Shown: one piece after another, positions 32,501-46,986 of the stretch
Position numbering within the stretch: the stretch's first letter is position 1
Layout of the letters: each line of letters starts with the position of its first letter
NCBI GenBank assembly: GCA_964570325.1
Contig: CAZMXS010000024.1
Location: 1-56,598, forward strand
DNA from: CAZMXS01 sp964570325
Lineage (GTDB): Bacteria > Verrucomicrobiota > Kiritimatiellia > CAIQIC01 > CAZMXS01
DNA: 56,598 nucleotides
Reading direction: 5' to 3'
Position numbers and translations under genes: made by a program
The notes under the pieces: generated by a model
What the model saw: the letters and a program-made list of their open reading frames with translations, nothing else
Databases searched by the model: none
What the model was told of the DNA's origin: nothing

Positions 32501-35500
32501 AGGCTGGTTGCGCAACGCGAAGAACGTGCGCGTCATGGACTGGACATTGGTGTCGGAATCCAGTTGGATGCGCCAGCGGGCGTTCGGGCTGGAAATGAAC
32601 TTGTTAGTCCCGCCGACCTGAATCGCGCTATCCCACAGATATTGTCCATTCGTCACCACCACGCCGAACGCGATGTTGGTCCAAGCCACGCCGTCATTGA
32701 AGGAGTAATCCAGCCGGACCGTGTTCGTTGAATCCATGCCGCCCCAAGCCCAGACCAAGTAAAAAATGTTCTCCAGCCGCCCGCCCGCCATGGCCGTGAT
32801 GGCAAAGAGCCAAGCATTGGTTCGACTCTTGCTGGCCTCCGGCGTGTTGCCATACCGGCCGATGTTCAGGCGCGCACCGTTCGGGTCGGGTTCATTGGTG
32901 AAAGCAGCGGTCGCGTCGGCGGTGTCAATCGCGCATGACCACTCCGTATCGTTGGTTACATACACCCGTAACGCCGGATCGAAGCGGCCGGATGCGCTTC
33001 GGACGTGGAAATCGTTATTGGTGGGATCGGCAAACAGCGGATCCACATCGAACGAATGCATGTCCTGCCCGCGCGCCAAGGTCCACTGCGGAATACCCTC
33101 CACCGGTTGCAATCCCAGGTCCACGCCATAAAGCGCTCCATCCACCACGTGCAGAATGTTAAAATCGGAATAGACACTGGTGTTGGTGGCCACCGCGAAG
33201 CAAAGATTGCTGACCCCGCTGGCATGCAGGATCGAGTTGCTGACGTTGATATTGCCGATGGCAACGGAGAAGGCATGGTTCTTGTTGGACCATATTACGC
33301 AATTATTGAACTGGTTGGCCTCGCTCTGGACGCTGACCACGCCATGACCGGCAATACGGGTGATCACACAATGGTTGAATTCGTTATCCCAACTCTCGTA
33401 GAGGCTGACTCCCGCCCCGCCACCGTCACGAATATGGATATCGTTGAAATGCGATCCCTGACAGTAGCGCAGGTTGAGACCCCCATTAGTCGCCGACTGA
33501 ATATCGAAGTGGGCCATCTCATAGAAGGGCAATGAATTGAACGAAAACGCGGCATTATCGATCAACTCGGGCGTCTCGCGGCCAATCACCGTCCGGGCCA
33601 CCACACTGGTGCTGCCCAGCAAGCGCACATAAGCGGATGATGTGCCGGCGTCCAGCGAGGTGATCAAGATACCATTGGTTAATGGATAATAGCCCGTATC
33701 CACAAAGATCGTGTCGCCGCCGTCCACATCATAGCTGTTGAAAACATCCTGGATTGAAAGCATCGGAGTCAGCGGGCTCAACCCAACATTAGACACGCTG
33801 CCGACTTCCCAAGTGTAAACATCATTGTTGGTGCTAAGATCGTTCACGTAGAATTGGACCGCACCGACGCGCATGAAGAAATTGGCGGTTGTTGCATCCA
33901 TCACGTTCGTGTCGTCATCATAAACCACACGCCATCGTCCGAGCGGGGTGGACTGATAGTTGGTGGTGTTCCAGATATACCCGTCCTGGTTCACCGGCAC
34001 GCCGCTGGCAATATTGGTCCAAGTCTCCCCCGCATCAATCGAATACTGAACGGACACGGTACGATCCGTCGCCATGCCATGCGAAACCCAGTACAGCTTC
34101 TGCGTCCCCTGGACGGTGCCGCCATCGCGGATGCTCACCGCCAGCAAGGCCGGATTGGTTGGGGTCTTGCTGGCCTGATCGGTATTCCCGTATAGGCCGA
34201 TATTGACGCGCCGGCCATTCGGCTCCGGCTCATTGGTCCACACCGCTCCGAACGCGCCGGCGTCTATGGCCCACGAAGTGGCCGCATCCGAAACCCAATT
34301 GGTGCCCCCCCAATGCCCTTGCGTGCTGCGCACATGGAAATCGCCCGCCGCCGGGGCATTGAACAATGGATCGCCCACAATGGAATGGAAGTCCATGCCG
34401 CGCGCGCGCTGCCATTCAATCAATTTCGAATATACAGTCTGGTTATAGGTGTTGAACGCAAGCCGGGCGGGACTGGTGTGGCATAACAAATTGAAATCGC
34501 CCGCGATGTTGCCGCCTTGAGCCACCGTATAAACTTGGTTGCTAACCCCGTAGGCATGCAGAATCGAGTTGGACACCGTTAAGCTGCCGCCCGCGATTGA
34601 TATCGCGCCCTGCCAGTTCGACCAGAACACCCCTTGATCCCAGGTCACCTGCCCAGCGTTCATGCTCAAACCCGGCCCGCCGTTGTTCCAGGCTGCGCAG
34701 TGGCGCATGACAACGGGCTGAACATTGCCAATCGTGAACCCGCCGGTCAGATTGCTGAACGCTTCAATCCAATTCAGGCTGATCTGCTCGCAGGCACCCA
34801 AAGCCACGCCCACACCAGCGCCCTTGACACGCAGGTGCTCCACCTCAACATAACGCGTGCTATAGAACTCCAGACCAACGCTGGCTGGGTTGCTGGACGC
34901 GCGGTCAATAACACTTCCGCCGTAGAGATAGTTTGTACTCCCATACACCCGGATGGGCATACCCGACATACCGCGGCTTAATGAGTTAAAGGCAAAAGAC
35001 GCTGTATTCGAGTAGTATCCCGTGTCGATATAGATCACATCCCCTGCCCCAACCACGTAATTTTGCATCAGCGTAACCGGACTATCCAACGGGGCCCCAG
35101 CCGAACGACCGCTGTTGGTTGGATTACCCGGGGCCGTGCAATACATATCGCCATTGGTAAAAGCATCGTTGACGTAATAGGTTTGCGGCTCATTTCGGAT
35201 TATAAAATCCTTATCCACCGCATCAGTGGCGTTCGAGGTTTCGCTCACGACACGCCAGCGCGCCCGGATCGTCGTGGGCAGTGCCGAAACATTCCATCGG
35301 TAGGAACCGGCCGAAACCGGCACATTGGAAAGGATGGTGTTCCATTCCACGCCGCTGTTCAGGGAATAGTCAAGGCGCACTGTATCCCCGGTGGAGAGCA
35401 TGTTCCCCGAAACCCAATAGACGGTTACAGTCCCGTCAAGCGTGCCGCCGTCATTGAAGGATACCGCCAGGATCCAAGGATCTAATAGGCTCTTGCTAGC

Positions 35501-38500
35501 CTCACTACTGTTGCCATCCGACCCAATATTGACCCGGCGGCCATTCGGGACCGGCTCATTTGTCCATGTGGACCCAGGCCCGCCGGTGTCAATCATCGGC
35601 GATGTGACCGCATCGTTGGTCCAGCCAAATCCCGGCACAAAGCGGCCGGACTGGCTCTGCAGATGGAAATCGCTCCCGGCAGTCGCCAGTTTGGGATCAT
35701 GGCTGAGGCTGTGCGCATCCTGACCGTACTGCAGCACCCAACTGGTCAGTGTATCAAAAATGTCAACGCCGCCAACCGCACCACCACTGGGGCGAATACC
35801 CACCAAAGCACCATCCGCCACTAGCACATTGTTGTAGTCAGATACCACACCGCCCGGCATCATACTGAAAACAACTCCGTTCGTTCCGTACGCCTTCAGC
35901 AGGGAGTTGCTGATCGAGCCCGAACCGGCAACTGCATACGTATTGCCCCAGCTCACCCCGCGATCAAAAATAAATTCGCCGCCGGAACTCAACAGACCGG
36001 CTCCGCCGTTATCCAGCGCCAGACAGCGTTCGAAGCCCGCTGTCGCCTTTTGAATGCTGAAGCCATGACCGCTGTTATTTCGACTAATGACACGGACAAA
36101 GACGCAATCGGGCGACTCGTTGACATAAATGCCGTTGACCGCGTTCTGGACTGTCACATCACGCAGGTCAATTCCACCCGTCCGGTAGAAGTGGTAACCA
36201 TTGCCGCTGCCACCACGATCGAAGACCGTGCCGCCCCCCACGGAATTCGTGCTGCCTTGGATCACCACGCGGTTGGACGCCGTGCCCGCATCCAGGTCAC
36301 CGATATTGATCTCCGCTGTCAGCGCATAGTTGCCCGTGTCAACATAGATCACATCTCCCGGTTCCAGATCATAGGTATTTACCACATCCTGCACCGATGC
36401 TTTGGGCGCCGCCGGCGACACGCCGCGATTAGTGGAGGCGCCTATGTTATACGTATACACGTCGCCATTAGTGGAGCTGTCATTGACATAGTACTTCAGA
36501 CTGCCGGAATTGCGCAGATAGAAAAAGGAGTCGGTTACATCGAAGACGTTAGTGTCGTTTTCGCTAGCGATGCGCCACAGCCCCAGCGCCGTGTCGCCAT
36601 AGGGCGCGGAGGTCCAATTATAGCTGCCCAAGGCAGCCGAAACGCCGGCTACCAGCGAACTGAAGGTCAAGCCGCCGTCGTTGGAAAATTCGATCCGCAC
36701 CGTGTGACCAGTCGCCACCCCGGACGCCATCCATGTCAGCACAACGAGGCCGGAGACTGAACCGCCGTCGTGCAGGGAAACCGTGGTCAGCATACCATTG
36801 GTCGGCGTCTTGCTTTCCTCCGTCGTGTTGCCATAGAGACCGATATTGATGCGCTCGCCGTTGGGTTCGGGCTCCAGCGCCCAAGCTGCAGTGGGCCGGC
36901 CGGCGTCAATTAGCGATGAGGTCAGGGTGTCATTCGTGACAAACCCGCTGCCCACCTGATAGCGCCCATTTACGCTCATCAGGTGGAAATCGCCGGCCAA
37001 CGGGTTGTAGAAGCGCGGATTGATGGCCAACGTATGCAGATCCTGGCCCCGAGCGGTGGCCCAACTGGATACCGAGGGATAACGGGGGGTGCCCCCACCC
37101 ACCCCACCGCCCAACACCGCGGCCGCCATACCGCCATCGGATACATAGATGCTGTTGTAATCAGACGTGATCGAACCCGATTGCAGAACATGGCCGAATG
37201 CGCCGCCGGCCAGCGCGCCCAGCACGCTGTTCTCGACCATAATCGAACTGTTCTCCACATACGTGCCATAGCGGTTGGACCACAATACGCTGCTCTGACA
37301 TCGCAGCTTTTCCGACATCCGCGCCCCCACGCCCTTGTCCGAATGACCCAGCGCCAGGCAATGCCATAACTCCGCCTGGTCCGAATCATAAATATCGAAT
37401 CCCACCGGAGCGCGTTCCGTCCGGATCCAATCAAAGCGCGCATAATCCGACTGATTGACACGAATATCAGAAGACCCGTTGCGCACCAGCAGATTACGCA
37501 GCGCAATGCCATGCGTCCGGTCAATTTCGAAAACATACCCGCCACCGAACTTGGTAAACACCGTGCCGCCATAGCTTTCGTTCGTGCTGCCTTGAATGGT
37601 AACCCGATTGGTGGTCGCGCCGGCGTCAAACCAATTGAACTTGACTGGCGCGGTCACCAGGAAAGTCGCGGTGTCTACCAGCACGACATCGCCCGGCTCC
37701 AAATCATAGGTATCCAGCAAATCCTGCAGCGACAGTTTCGGCGATGCCGGAGTGACCCCGTTGTTGGTCGTGGCGCCGATCGCCGAGCAATAGACATCGC
37801 CGTCCAGAACCGTATCATTCACATAAAAATATAGCGGCGCATTCCGAACGGCAAAGGGAATGTCGGTTTGATCGAAGATATTGGAATTGGCCTCGCTGAA
37901 TATTTTCCAGACCCCCCGAATCGTGGAGGTGAAGGCAGTTGTGTTCCAGAAGTAACCGCCGGCCGCCGCGGCGATATTCGTAGCGATATTCGTCCAGGTT
38001 GCGCCGCCATCCGGCGAGAATTGCAGGCGCACCATATACCCCGTCGCCGCCCCGCGCGCCACCCAATAAATCCAGTTGGTCCCCTCAATCCGTCCGCCAT
38101 CATTCAGCGAAACCGCAGTGAATGAGGCATTGGTCGGCGTCTTACTGGCTTCCGTGCTGTTGCCGAAGATACCGATGTTGACCCGCTGGCCATTCGGCGC
38201 AGGCTCATTGGTCCAAACCGAACCCGGATTGCCCGCATCCATCAACACGGAAGTGGCGAGGTCATTGGTCACATAACCACTGCCGGGCACAAACCGACCG
38301 GCCGGCGCCTGGGTGCGCGGATGATAATCGGCGCCGGCCAAGCTGGCAAACTGCGGATCATGAGTTAGCGAATGCAAGTCGTTGGTTGAATCCCGCGCCC
38401 ACCGTGACACAGTTTGCTTGATAATGGGCACCACCGTGTCCGGCTGGTAGAATGCATACGCGCCTTGGTTCAGCCAGATATCGTTGTAATCCGCCCGCAA

Positions 38501-41500
38501 GTTGACTCCGCCGCTCTGGAAGAAATATGCATAATGATCCACACCGAAAACACCGATAACCGTGTTCTCAATCGTCAACGGATCGGAAACCCCGCTGAGG
38601 GCATAAACCGCGTAGGAATTTGACCATAACACGCCGTTGCGCCAGACCGTATTCGAAGACCCGCTCCCCTGATACAAGCCCGCCGTACCCGCCGCGACGG
38701 CCGCGCACTGACTGGCCTCGAAGTTGTCCGCGTCGGACACGGAGAACCCCAAGCCACAATTCATCGAACGAACAAATTCGGCCGCGCACGAGTTGGCGCG
38801 ATAGAGATAGATCCCGACACTGGCGCCCTGAATCGTCAGATGCCGCAGGGTGACCCCGTCAGCATCGTTGATCTCTAAACCATAGTTGTGGAATATAGAT
38901 CCGCCAGCCGCCAAATTGGTGCTGCCCTGCAACGTAACCCGGTTCGTGGCCTGCCCCTCGTCAAACAAGCCAATCCGAATAGTGTTCGTCGGATAATACC
39001 AACCTGTGTCAATATAGATCGTATCGCCGGGCTCCAAGTCATACGTGTCGAGAATCCCGGCGACAGAATCCTTGGGCGCCGAGGGGAACGCGCCGGAATG
39101 GCTGACCCGCCCCGTTGTCGTGCAATAAACATCCCCATTGGTCAGATAATCATTAACATAAAACCGCAACGGTTGGTTGCGCAGAGCAAAGTAGACGCGA
39201 TTACTTCCGACAACCGCCGCATCCTCGACCGCCTGGACCCGCCAGGATCCGATCGCCGACGATTGGAACAGCGTGCTCGTCCAAACGCATCCACCCGCCG
39301 CGGCCGCCAACCCGCTGGCGATATTGGACCACGAGGCCCCGCCATCGAACGAATAATCCACATTTACGGTATAGCCGGTGGCATCACCCTGCGCCGCCCA
39401 ATACAAGCTGACCACCCCCTCGGCCCGCCCGCCGTCATTCAACGAATAAATCGTCAGCGCCGCATTGGTGGGTGTCTGGCTGGCCTCCCCGCTGTTGCCA
39501 TACATGCCGATGTTGATTCGGGCGCCGTTTGGCGCGGGTTCGTTCGTCCAGACCGAAACGGGGTTGCCGGCATCAATCAACGGCGAAGTATCCCAGTCAT
39601 TGGTAATGAATCCGTATCCCGTCACAAACCGTCCGGATGGCGCCAGCGTGCGCAGGTGGTAATCGGCGGACAACACATCGCCGAAAGCCGGATCCACGCT
39701 CAAGCTGTGCCGATCCTGGCCATAATCACGCGCCCAACGCGACACATTGACATAATAAGTCGGATCCGGCGTGGTCTGCCGATAACCGGCAAACGCGCCG
39801 TCCTGCAAATAAATCGCATTGTAGTCCGCCTGAATCACCCCGCTAGGACCCATGCTGTATGCGTAATGCCCGGCGCCATACATACCCACCACGCTGTTCT
39901 CCACCCCCACAACCCCGCTTTCCGCCGAAATTCCAGTCGCATTGGACCATATCACACCGCTTTCCCAACGGCTGTTGCCGGTGATATTTTGCAATCCCAT
40001 GCCGGATAACCCTTCCGCCAGACAGTTCACACAGCGTCCGCTGACTACGCTGGACATCACAAATCCATTACCCCCCATCCGCGCAACACACCATTCGAGC
40101 AAACTTTCGCGCGCGCTGACGCATTGGTAAGCCGTATTGGCACGGCGCACTTCAAAGTGGCGCAGCGTGATGTAATCGGCCGCGTTGATCTCAAATCCAT
40201 AATTGGTCAACACAGTGCCGCCGGCAACCAGATTGGTGCTGCCCTGAAAAACAATCCGGTCGGCCGCATCCCCCTCGTCAAACATTCCGATCACGATGCT
40301 ATTGGTCGGCCCATAAAGGCCGGTATCCACATAAACGGTGTCGCCAGCTTCCAAATCATAGGCGTCCAAAATGGCTTGGATCGAATCCTTGGGCGATCCC
40401 GGAACCGCGCCGGAATTCGTAACGCGCCCCGTCGCCGTACAATAAACATCGCCATTGGTGGAGCCATCGTTGACATAAAACTTCAGCGGCTCATTGCGCA
40501 GCGCAAAATAAACGCTATTGGTGCCCCACACCCATGGATCCTCAATCGCCCGAACCCGCCATACCCCCAACGCGGAAGATTGACACAACGTACTGGTCCA
40601 CACGCAAACCCCATCCGCCGCCGGAAGATTAGTGGCCACCCAGACCCAATTGGATCCGGAATCCGCCGAATATTCGACATTAACCGTGTAACCCGTTGCA
40701 TCGCCCAATGCCACCCAGCGCAGCGGGAACACCCCCTCCACTCGCCCGCCGTCGTTTAGCGAAAGGGCGGTCAACAGGGCATTGGTCGGCGTGCGACTGG
40801 CTTCCGTGCTATTCCCGTACAGACCAATGTTGACTCGGCCCCCGTTCGGCGGCGGCTCATTGGTATAACTGGAAGACGGGTCGCCGGCATCAATCAAGGG
40901 CGCGGTCTGCGCATCCGTGCCCACATAGCCTGCGCCGCTTACAAACCGGCCCGTCGGCGCCATGGTCTGCAAATGGTAATCGCTATTGGGATTGAAAAAC
41001 ATCGGATCGCAACTAAGACTGTGCGCATCCAGCCCAACGTCCCGCACCCAACGGCTCAATGTCTGGCAAATGAGAATGTCCGCCGCACTTTGCCACACAC
41101 CGGCGTACGCCCCATTGCGCGCCATGATATTATTGTAATCCGATTGCAACGCTCCGCTTAAATAAGAATAGTAATACGCAGACCGCCCCGCGCCAAAGGC
41201 GGCCACTACACTATCTACAACACGCAGCGCGCCTTGACCGGCGCCGTTCTGCATATAAACACCGATTTGGTTGGACCAGATGATGCCGTTACGCCAGGTC
41301 GTATCCCCAGCCCCTGCGCCAATATAAAGGCCAACCCCCGAATGGTTCCGTGCCAAGCAGTTCCTAAACTCCGTATTGGTCGCCGATTGCACATTGAATC
41401 CGATCGGCCCATCCCGGGTCATGACCCGCTCCACCAGCGTATTGGTGGACTGATTGATCTGCAACCCGATGTTGGCGCGCGCAATCATCAGATCGCGCAA

Positions 41501-44500
41501 ATGTACTCCCTCGGTCCCGTTGATCCGAAACCCGTTTGTGCCTGCGGGGAAATCCAGCACGGTCCCGCCATAAGCCCAGTTGGTGCTCCCCTGAATGAGG
41601 AATCGGTTCGTCAGCCCGCCAACGATGTCCGCAATCAAAATATCCCCGTTGTGATTGTACGTGCCGGTATCCACCAGAATTCTGTCTATCGGCCGCAGCG
41701 AAAAAGAGTTCACCACGTCCATAATGGATGCCTTCGGCGAAGCCGGGGTCACCCCGTTATTGGTAAAACTCCCCGGCCCGGTGCAATAGCAATCGCCATA
41801 GGAGAAACTATCATTGACATAATACGTCACGGCGCCGTTATTAATTACAAACGATTTGTCCGTTGCGTCCCAGATGTTCGTATCCACATCACTGATTACC
41901 CGCCAGTACCATTGCAGGTCGGGTGGCGTATCCAGTAATAGCGTATTCCAATTGTAACTGGATGTCCCCACCGCCACATTGGTCGCCAGATTGGTCCAGG
42001 TCAACCCATTGTCGGTCGAGAATTGAACGCTGACCGCATGCCCCGTCGCCGCTCCGCCCGCCACCCAATACAGCCTGTTCGTGCCGCGAATGGAGCCGCC
42101 GCTGTTAAGCGTCAAGGCCACAAACCAGGCGCCGGTGCGGCTCAAGGAAGCCTCGAAATCGTTGCCATGCGGCCCGATGTTAATGCGCGCCCCGTTAGGT
42201 TCCGGCTCCAAATCATAACTCGCCAGCGGATTGCCCGTATCAATCAACGGCGAGGTTTCCGTGTCATTAGTCCGGGCCGGCCACCCCGTTACGAACCGTC
42301 CCGCCTCGCTCCGCGGATGGAAATCAAAAGCAGCCGCATCAGCAAACAATGGCTCATGGCTCAAGCTGCGCACGTCGTTACTGGTCTGTGTCTGCCATTG
42401 AATCAACATGTCCTGGCTGACGCCCGCCACCCGCGCGACCCCGGCCTCGCCGTAAGTCAAGATGTCGTTGCAATCCGACATGACCGACGGGGCGCCGGAC
42501 AGTTCGTACACGTACCGGACTGCGCCCGCGGCGGATAGCACGCTATTGGTGGCCCGCAATGAACCACCGTTCAACAGCACCGCGCTGCCGCCGTTTGACC
42601 AGATTACCGACTGCCGCAACTGAACCTCAGCCGCGGCGGTTCCATTGATGCCGGCCCCGGTATTACGCGCCAGCACGGAGCGCGAGAAAATGATATTTGA
42701 CGACTGGGCCAAATCCACGGCATGACTGGCGTTGCTGATACTGCGAACACGGTCGAATACTAGATGCCGCGCCTCGTCAGCCCGAATCCCGCTGGCCGCT
42801 TCTTGCAACCACAGATTGGACACGGTCACATGCGCCACCGCCGTATACTGCAACGCATACGCGCCGGGGCTGGCGTCCCCGCGCCGCAGCCGCGTGCCGC
42901 CATACACGTCATTGGTGCTGCCAATCACCTGAAGGGGCGCCCCTTCCGCGCCCCCGTCAGCCCGCATGAACACCGTGTTGACGGTAGCGGTGTAGCACCC
43001 GGTGTCCATGAAAATGCGATCGCCAGGTTCAAGGTCAAACGCGCTAACAGCGGACGCGAGCGAATCCAGCGGACAAGCCGGCGTGGCCCTCCAATTGCCG
43101 GGCGATCCGATCGCCGTGGTATATACATCACCATTGGTCGCGGCATCGTTGACATAAATATTCAAATTGGTGTTGCGAACCGCAAAGAATGTGGCATTGG
43201 TGCTCCCGAGGGAGGGGTCCGCAAGGGAGGCCACTCGCCAAAGCCCAGCCGGCGTATCGTTCGTAACGGAGGTGTTCCAGACAAACAATTCGGCGGCCGC
43301 CGGCGTATTGGTAATCAACGCCGACCATGTCTCGCCGCCGTCCGGCGAGAACTCCACCCGCACGTTATGGCTGGTGGCTCCCTGCCCGGCCACCCAGTGC
43401 AGGGTTCCTGTTCCGCGCACCCAACCGCCGGAACCCGGCTGGGCAACCCGAAGCCACGCATTTGTCCGGCCGCGGCTGGCTTCCGTGGTATTGCCATACA
43501 AGCCGATGTTGATGCGACGCCCGTTATCCGCCGGCTCATTCACGTAGTCCGACAGCGGATCGCCGCTATCAATCAACACCGAGGTTTCACTGTCATTGGT
43601 GTAAACACCCCAGCGAACGAAACGCCCATTCGGAGTCGCGGTCTGCAAATGAAAGTTGCCGGCGCGCGGATCGGCAAACAACGGGTCCACATCCAGACTG
43701 TGCCGCTCCTGACCCGTCTCGCCGGCCCATGCCGCCGGGGTATCCAAGTTTCGATTTAACTGTTCGACAAACCCGACCACGGCGTTGCTCTGCACGAAGA
43801 AATCATTGTAATCGCCGCGGATACAGCCGTTGGACCGAGCCCAGTAACCGTATGCCACCGGTCCATGGGCGACAAGAATACTGTTGGTGACCGCCACCCA
43901 GCAGTCCGCCTCCACCCGAATCGCGGCGTTCGTGTTGTTCCAGAACACGCTATTCAAGACCCGGACATTCGTGGAAACATTATTCAGCAGCAAGCCATTG
44001 CCCGAATTCTCACGCGCCACGATGTGTTCAAGGATGAGGTTATGCGCGCCGTCCGCAGCAAGACCCTCGCCGGCCTGTTGGAAACTAATGTTGCGAACCT
44101 GGATGTAACCGGCACCGTTGAACCGCAGGGCGCAGGTCGAGGGCGCAGCGTAAACCCGGCTGAATACCGTACCGCCGGCAAATGAATTGGTGCTGCCCAG
44201 AATATTCACATGGCCATTGGAATTCCCGGAATCGGCGGCGGTAATAACTTGATCGGCAAGATAAGGATATAAGCCGGTATCCACATAGATGATATCCCCA
44301 TAGGCGACCACGTTATTGGACAGCAAGTAGTTCAGACTATACGCGGGACTGGCCGCCGAACGGCCCGGATTGGCATCGCTGCCGACGGCCGTGCAATACA
44401 CATCGCCATTGGTTGAGGTATCGTTGATGAAATAAGTATAGGGCCCATTGCGCAAGATGAAGTCATTATCGTTCATGTCCCAGGCATTCGTATCGCCCTC

Positions 44501-46986
44501 GTAAACCACTTTCCAGCGCGCGTAGCGCGAAGACTGAAAGGCCGTGTTCGTCCACTGGTAAGAACCGGCGGACGCCAAAATACCGGTGGCGAGGGTAAAC
44601 CAGTTGCTGGTCGAGTCGCTGGAATACTCAATGCGCACGCGCGCCCCGCCCGGCAAATTGCCGGCGTTCCAGTAGACATAATCGGTCGGCACCGAGAGTT
44701 GACCGCCGTCATTGTAGCTGAGCGCCAGCAACCAGGCGTTCGTGCGGCTCTGGCTGGCCTGACCAGTATTGCCGAATATCCCCGCGTTGAGGCGCGCGCC
44801 ATTGGGCTCCGGCTCATTGGCATACGTTGCCAGAGGATCGCCAAAATCAATCAGGATCGAGTGCACACTGTCCGTTACCCAGTTGCCGGTAGCCGGATCG
44901 TAACGGCGCATGACGCTTTTCGGGTGATAATCCCCGCCAGCCGGATTCGCCATCCCGGGGTCGGCGACCATGCAATGCCACCAACTGTCTTGAGCCTCCT
45001 GGAAATCGGAAAAATTGAGATAGCTGATGTTTTCGTGCAAGATCGTATTCCAGAAAACATTGTGATCGCCGCCGGCCGGTCCGGGTCCGGCGAACGCATA
45101 GCCGCCGACAATCACGCTGTTGCTGATCGGGAAACCTAATCCATAAAAAGCCCGCGAATTGCTCCAACTAATGCATCGGTCCCAAATCAATCCATTTTGT
45201 TGATCGGCAGTGAAGCCGTACGGATTATTCCGAACAAGGCAACGGAAAAAGCGATTGCTGACGCCGCTGGTATTCCGGACGCCAATATACACCGCGCCGG
45301 CGACGACAAGCTGCTCAAAAACATTGTGGTCGCTGCCGTTAATCAGATCCAGGGTTTGATAACCACCGATCAGGTTCAAGTCTTTTACAAGGACATAATC
45401 AGCATTATTTAATTTCAATGCGCTCTCGGCAGCCGCGCCCCGGTCCAACACCGTGCCGCCAGCCGCCTGATTAGTGCTCCCGACCATCATGAAGCGCTGG
45501 GTTTCGGAACTCCCGCGATCGTCGCCCGAGATGAGAGTCTGGTAACCGGTATTGGTGCCCGTGTCAATAAACACGGCATCTGCACTGCCAAAACTGTACG
45601 CGGCCAACATGTTGGTGAGCGTCAGCTTGGGCGCCGCCGGCGACACGCCCGGGTTCAGATCATTGCCGATCGCCGAACAATACACATCGCCATTGGTATA
45701 GCCATCGTTCACATAATAGGGCACCCGCGCGCCATTGATGGAAACCCGCTGGTCACAGGCATCCCAAACATTGGTATTTGAATCGCTAACCACACGCCAA
45801 TAGGCTGCGGTCGGCGGCAAACTCGAGACATCCCAATAATAAGGCTGATTGGTAGCCGCCAAGCCTTGCACAATATTGCTCCAAGTGACGCCCAGGTTGA
45901 GAGAATATTGTAAACTAACCGTCGCGCCATTGGTCAGGTATCCCCCGCGCCAATACAAGGGGTTATTGGAACCGCTCAATACGCCCCCATCATTGAAACT
46001 CAATGCCAACAACCAGACATTGGTTCGGCTCAAGCTGGCCCAGGAAGTATTTCCCCAAATCCCGATGTTGAGATTACTACCGTTGGGTTGAGGCTCGCGC
46101 GTATAATCTGCTTGAGGATCGCCCAGATCAATCATAATGGAATGAACCGTATCGGTTACCCAATTGCCCGTGGTTGGATCGAACCGGCCGGTTACGCTGC
46201 GCGGCCAGAAATTACCCGTTGCCGGGCCGGCAAATCCCGGCTCGGCCACAATGCAGTGCCACCAACCATCTCTCGCCTTCTGCATTTCAATCAGCGATGA
46301 ATACCCGATGTCGGTATCCCAAAAAACATTGAAGTCGCCCGCCCCAAGCCCGCTCGCATCAAACGCTCGCCCGCCAACAACCACGCTGTTGCTAATGGGA
46401 ATATCATACGTCTGCTTGAACGCGGTTTTGTTGTTCCACATCACCCCGCCGTCCCAGACCACTCCGTTGCGCGTATCCGCATAAAAACCGCCCTCGCTGT
46501 CGGCCACCAGGCAACGGATAAATTTATTACTCATTCCCCCAGCATTCCGGAAGGCGTGATATCCCGAGCCAAACACCTGGATGCTTTCAAGGGTGTTGTT
46601 GTCACTGCTGTTCCGGAGATAGACTGTTTCATAACCTCCATAAATCTGGAGATATTTCAGGTCCAAGTAGTCCACCCCGTCCAACATCAAGCCATAGTAC
46701 ACGGAGTAGTACACAAATCGGGATCCGCCGGCCGCGAGATTGGTGCTGCCAATTATAACCGCCGGATTACCACTGACACCGGAATGGGTTGGGCCAATTA
46801 CCGCCGTGTCGTTGGTATACCACCCGGTGTCCACATATACCACATCGCCCGGCGCAAGATTGGTAACCGCCAGCAACTGTGAAAGCATGTTTAACGGCGA
46901 GGCCGCGCTTGTTCCAGTGTTAGTGGCGGCCCCAATGGCCGTGCAATAAATATCCCCGTTTGTAAAGGGGTCATTCACGTAATAAT
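29507..46986 (-). repeat. Thirteen protein-level tandem repeat units within the giant gene
   Basis: Unit starts on the minus strand lie at about 46984, 45718, 44434, 43156, 41824, 40480, 39163, 37828, 36493, 35179, 33853, 32494 and 31057. Unit lengths are 423, 428, 425, 445, 448, 439, 445, 445, 438, 442, 453, 479 and 516 codons (the last with the tail). The DNA has drifted strongly between units although the protein pattern is kept, so the duplications are old and purifying selection acts on each unit. Confidence 0.88.

Noticed and set aside
29889..46882. Many plus-strand ORFs of 60-370 codons across the giant gene
   Set aside because: All lie antisense to one clean, repeat-structured coding region and share no family features.
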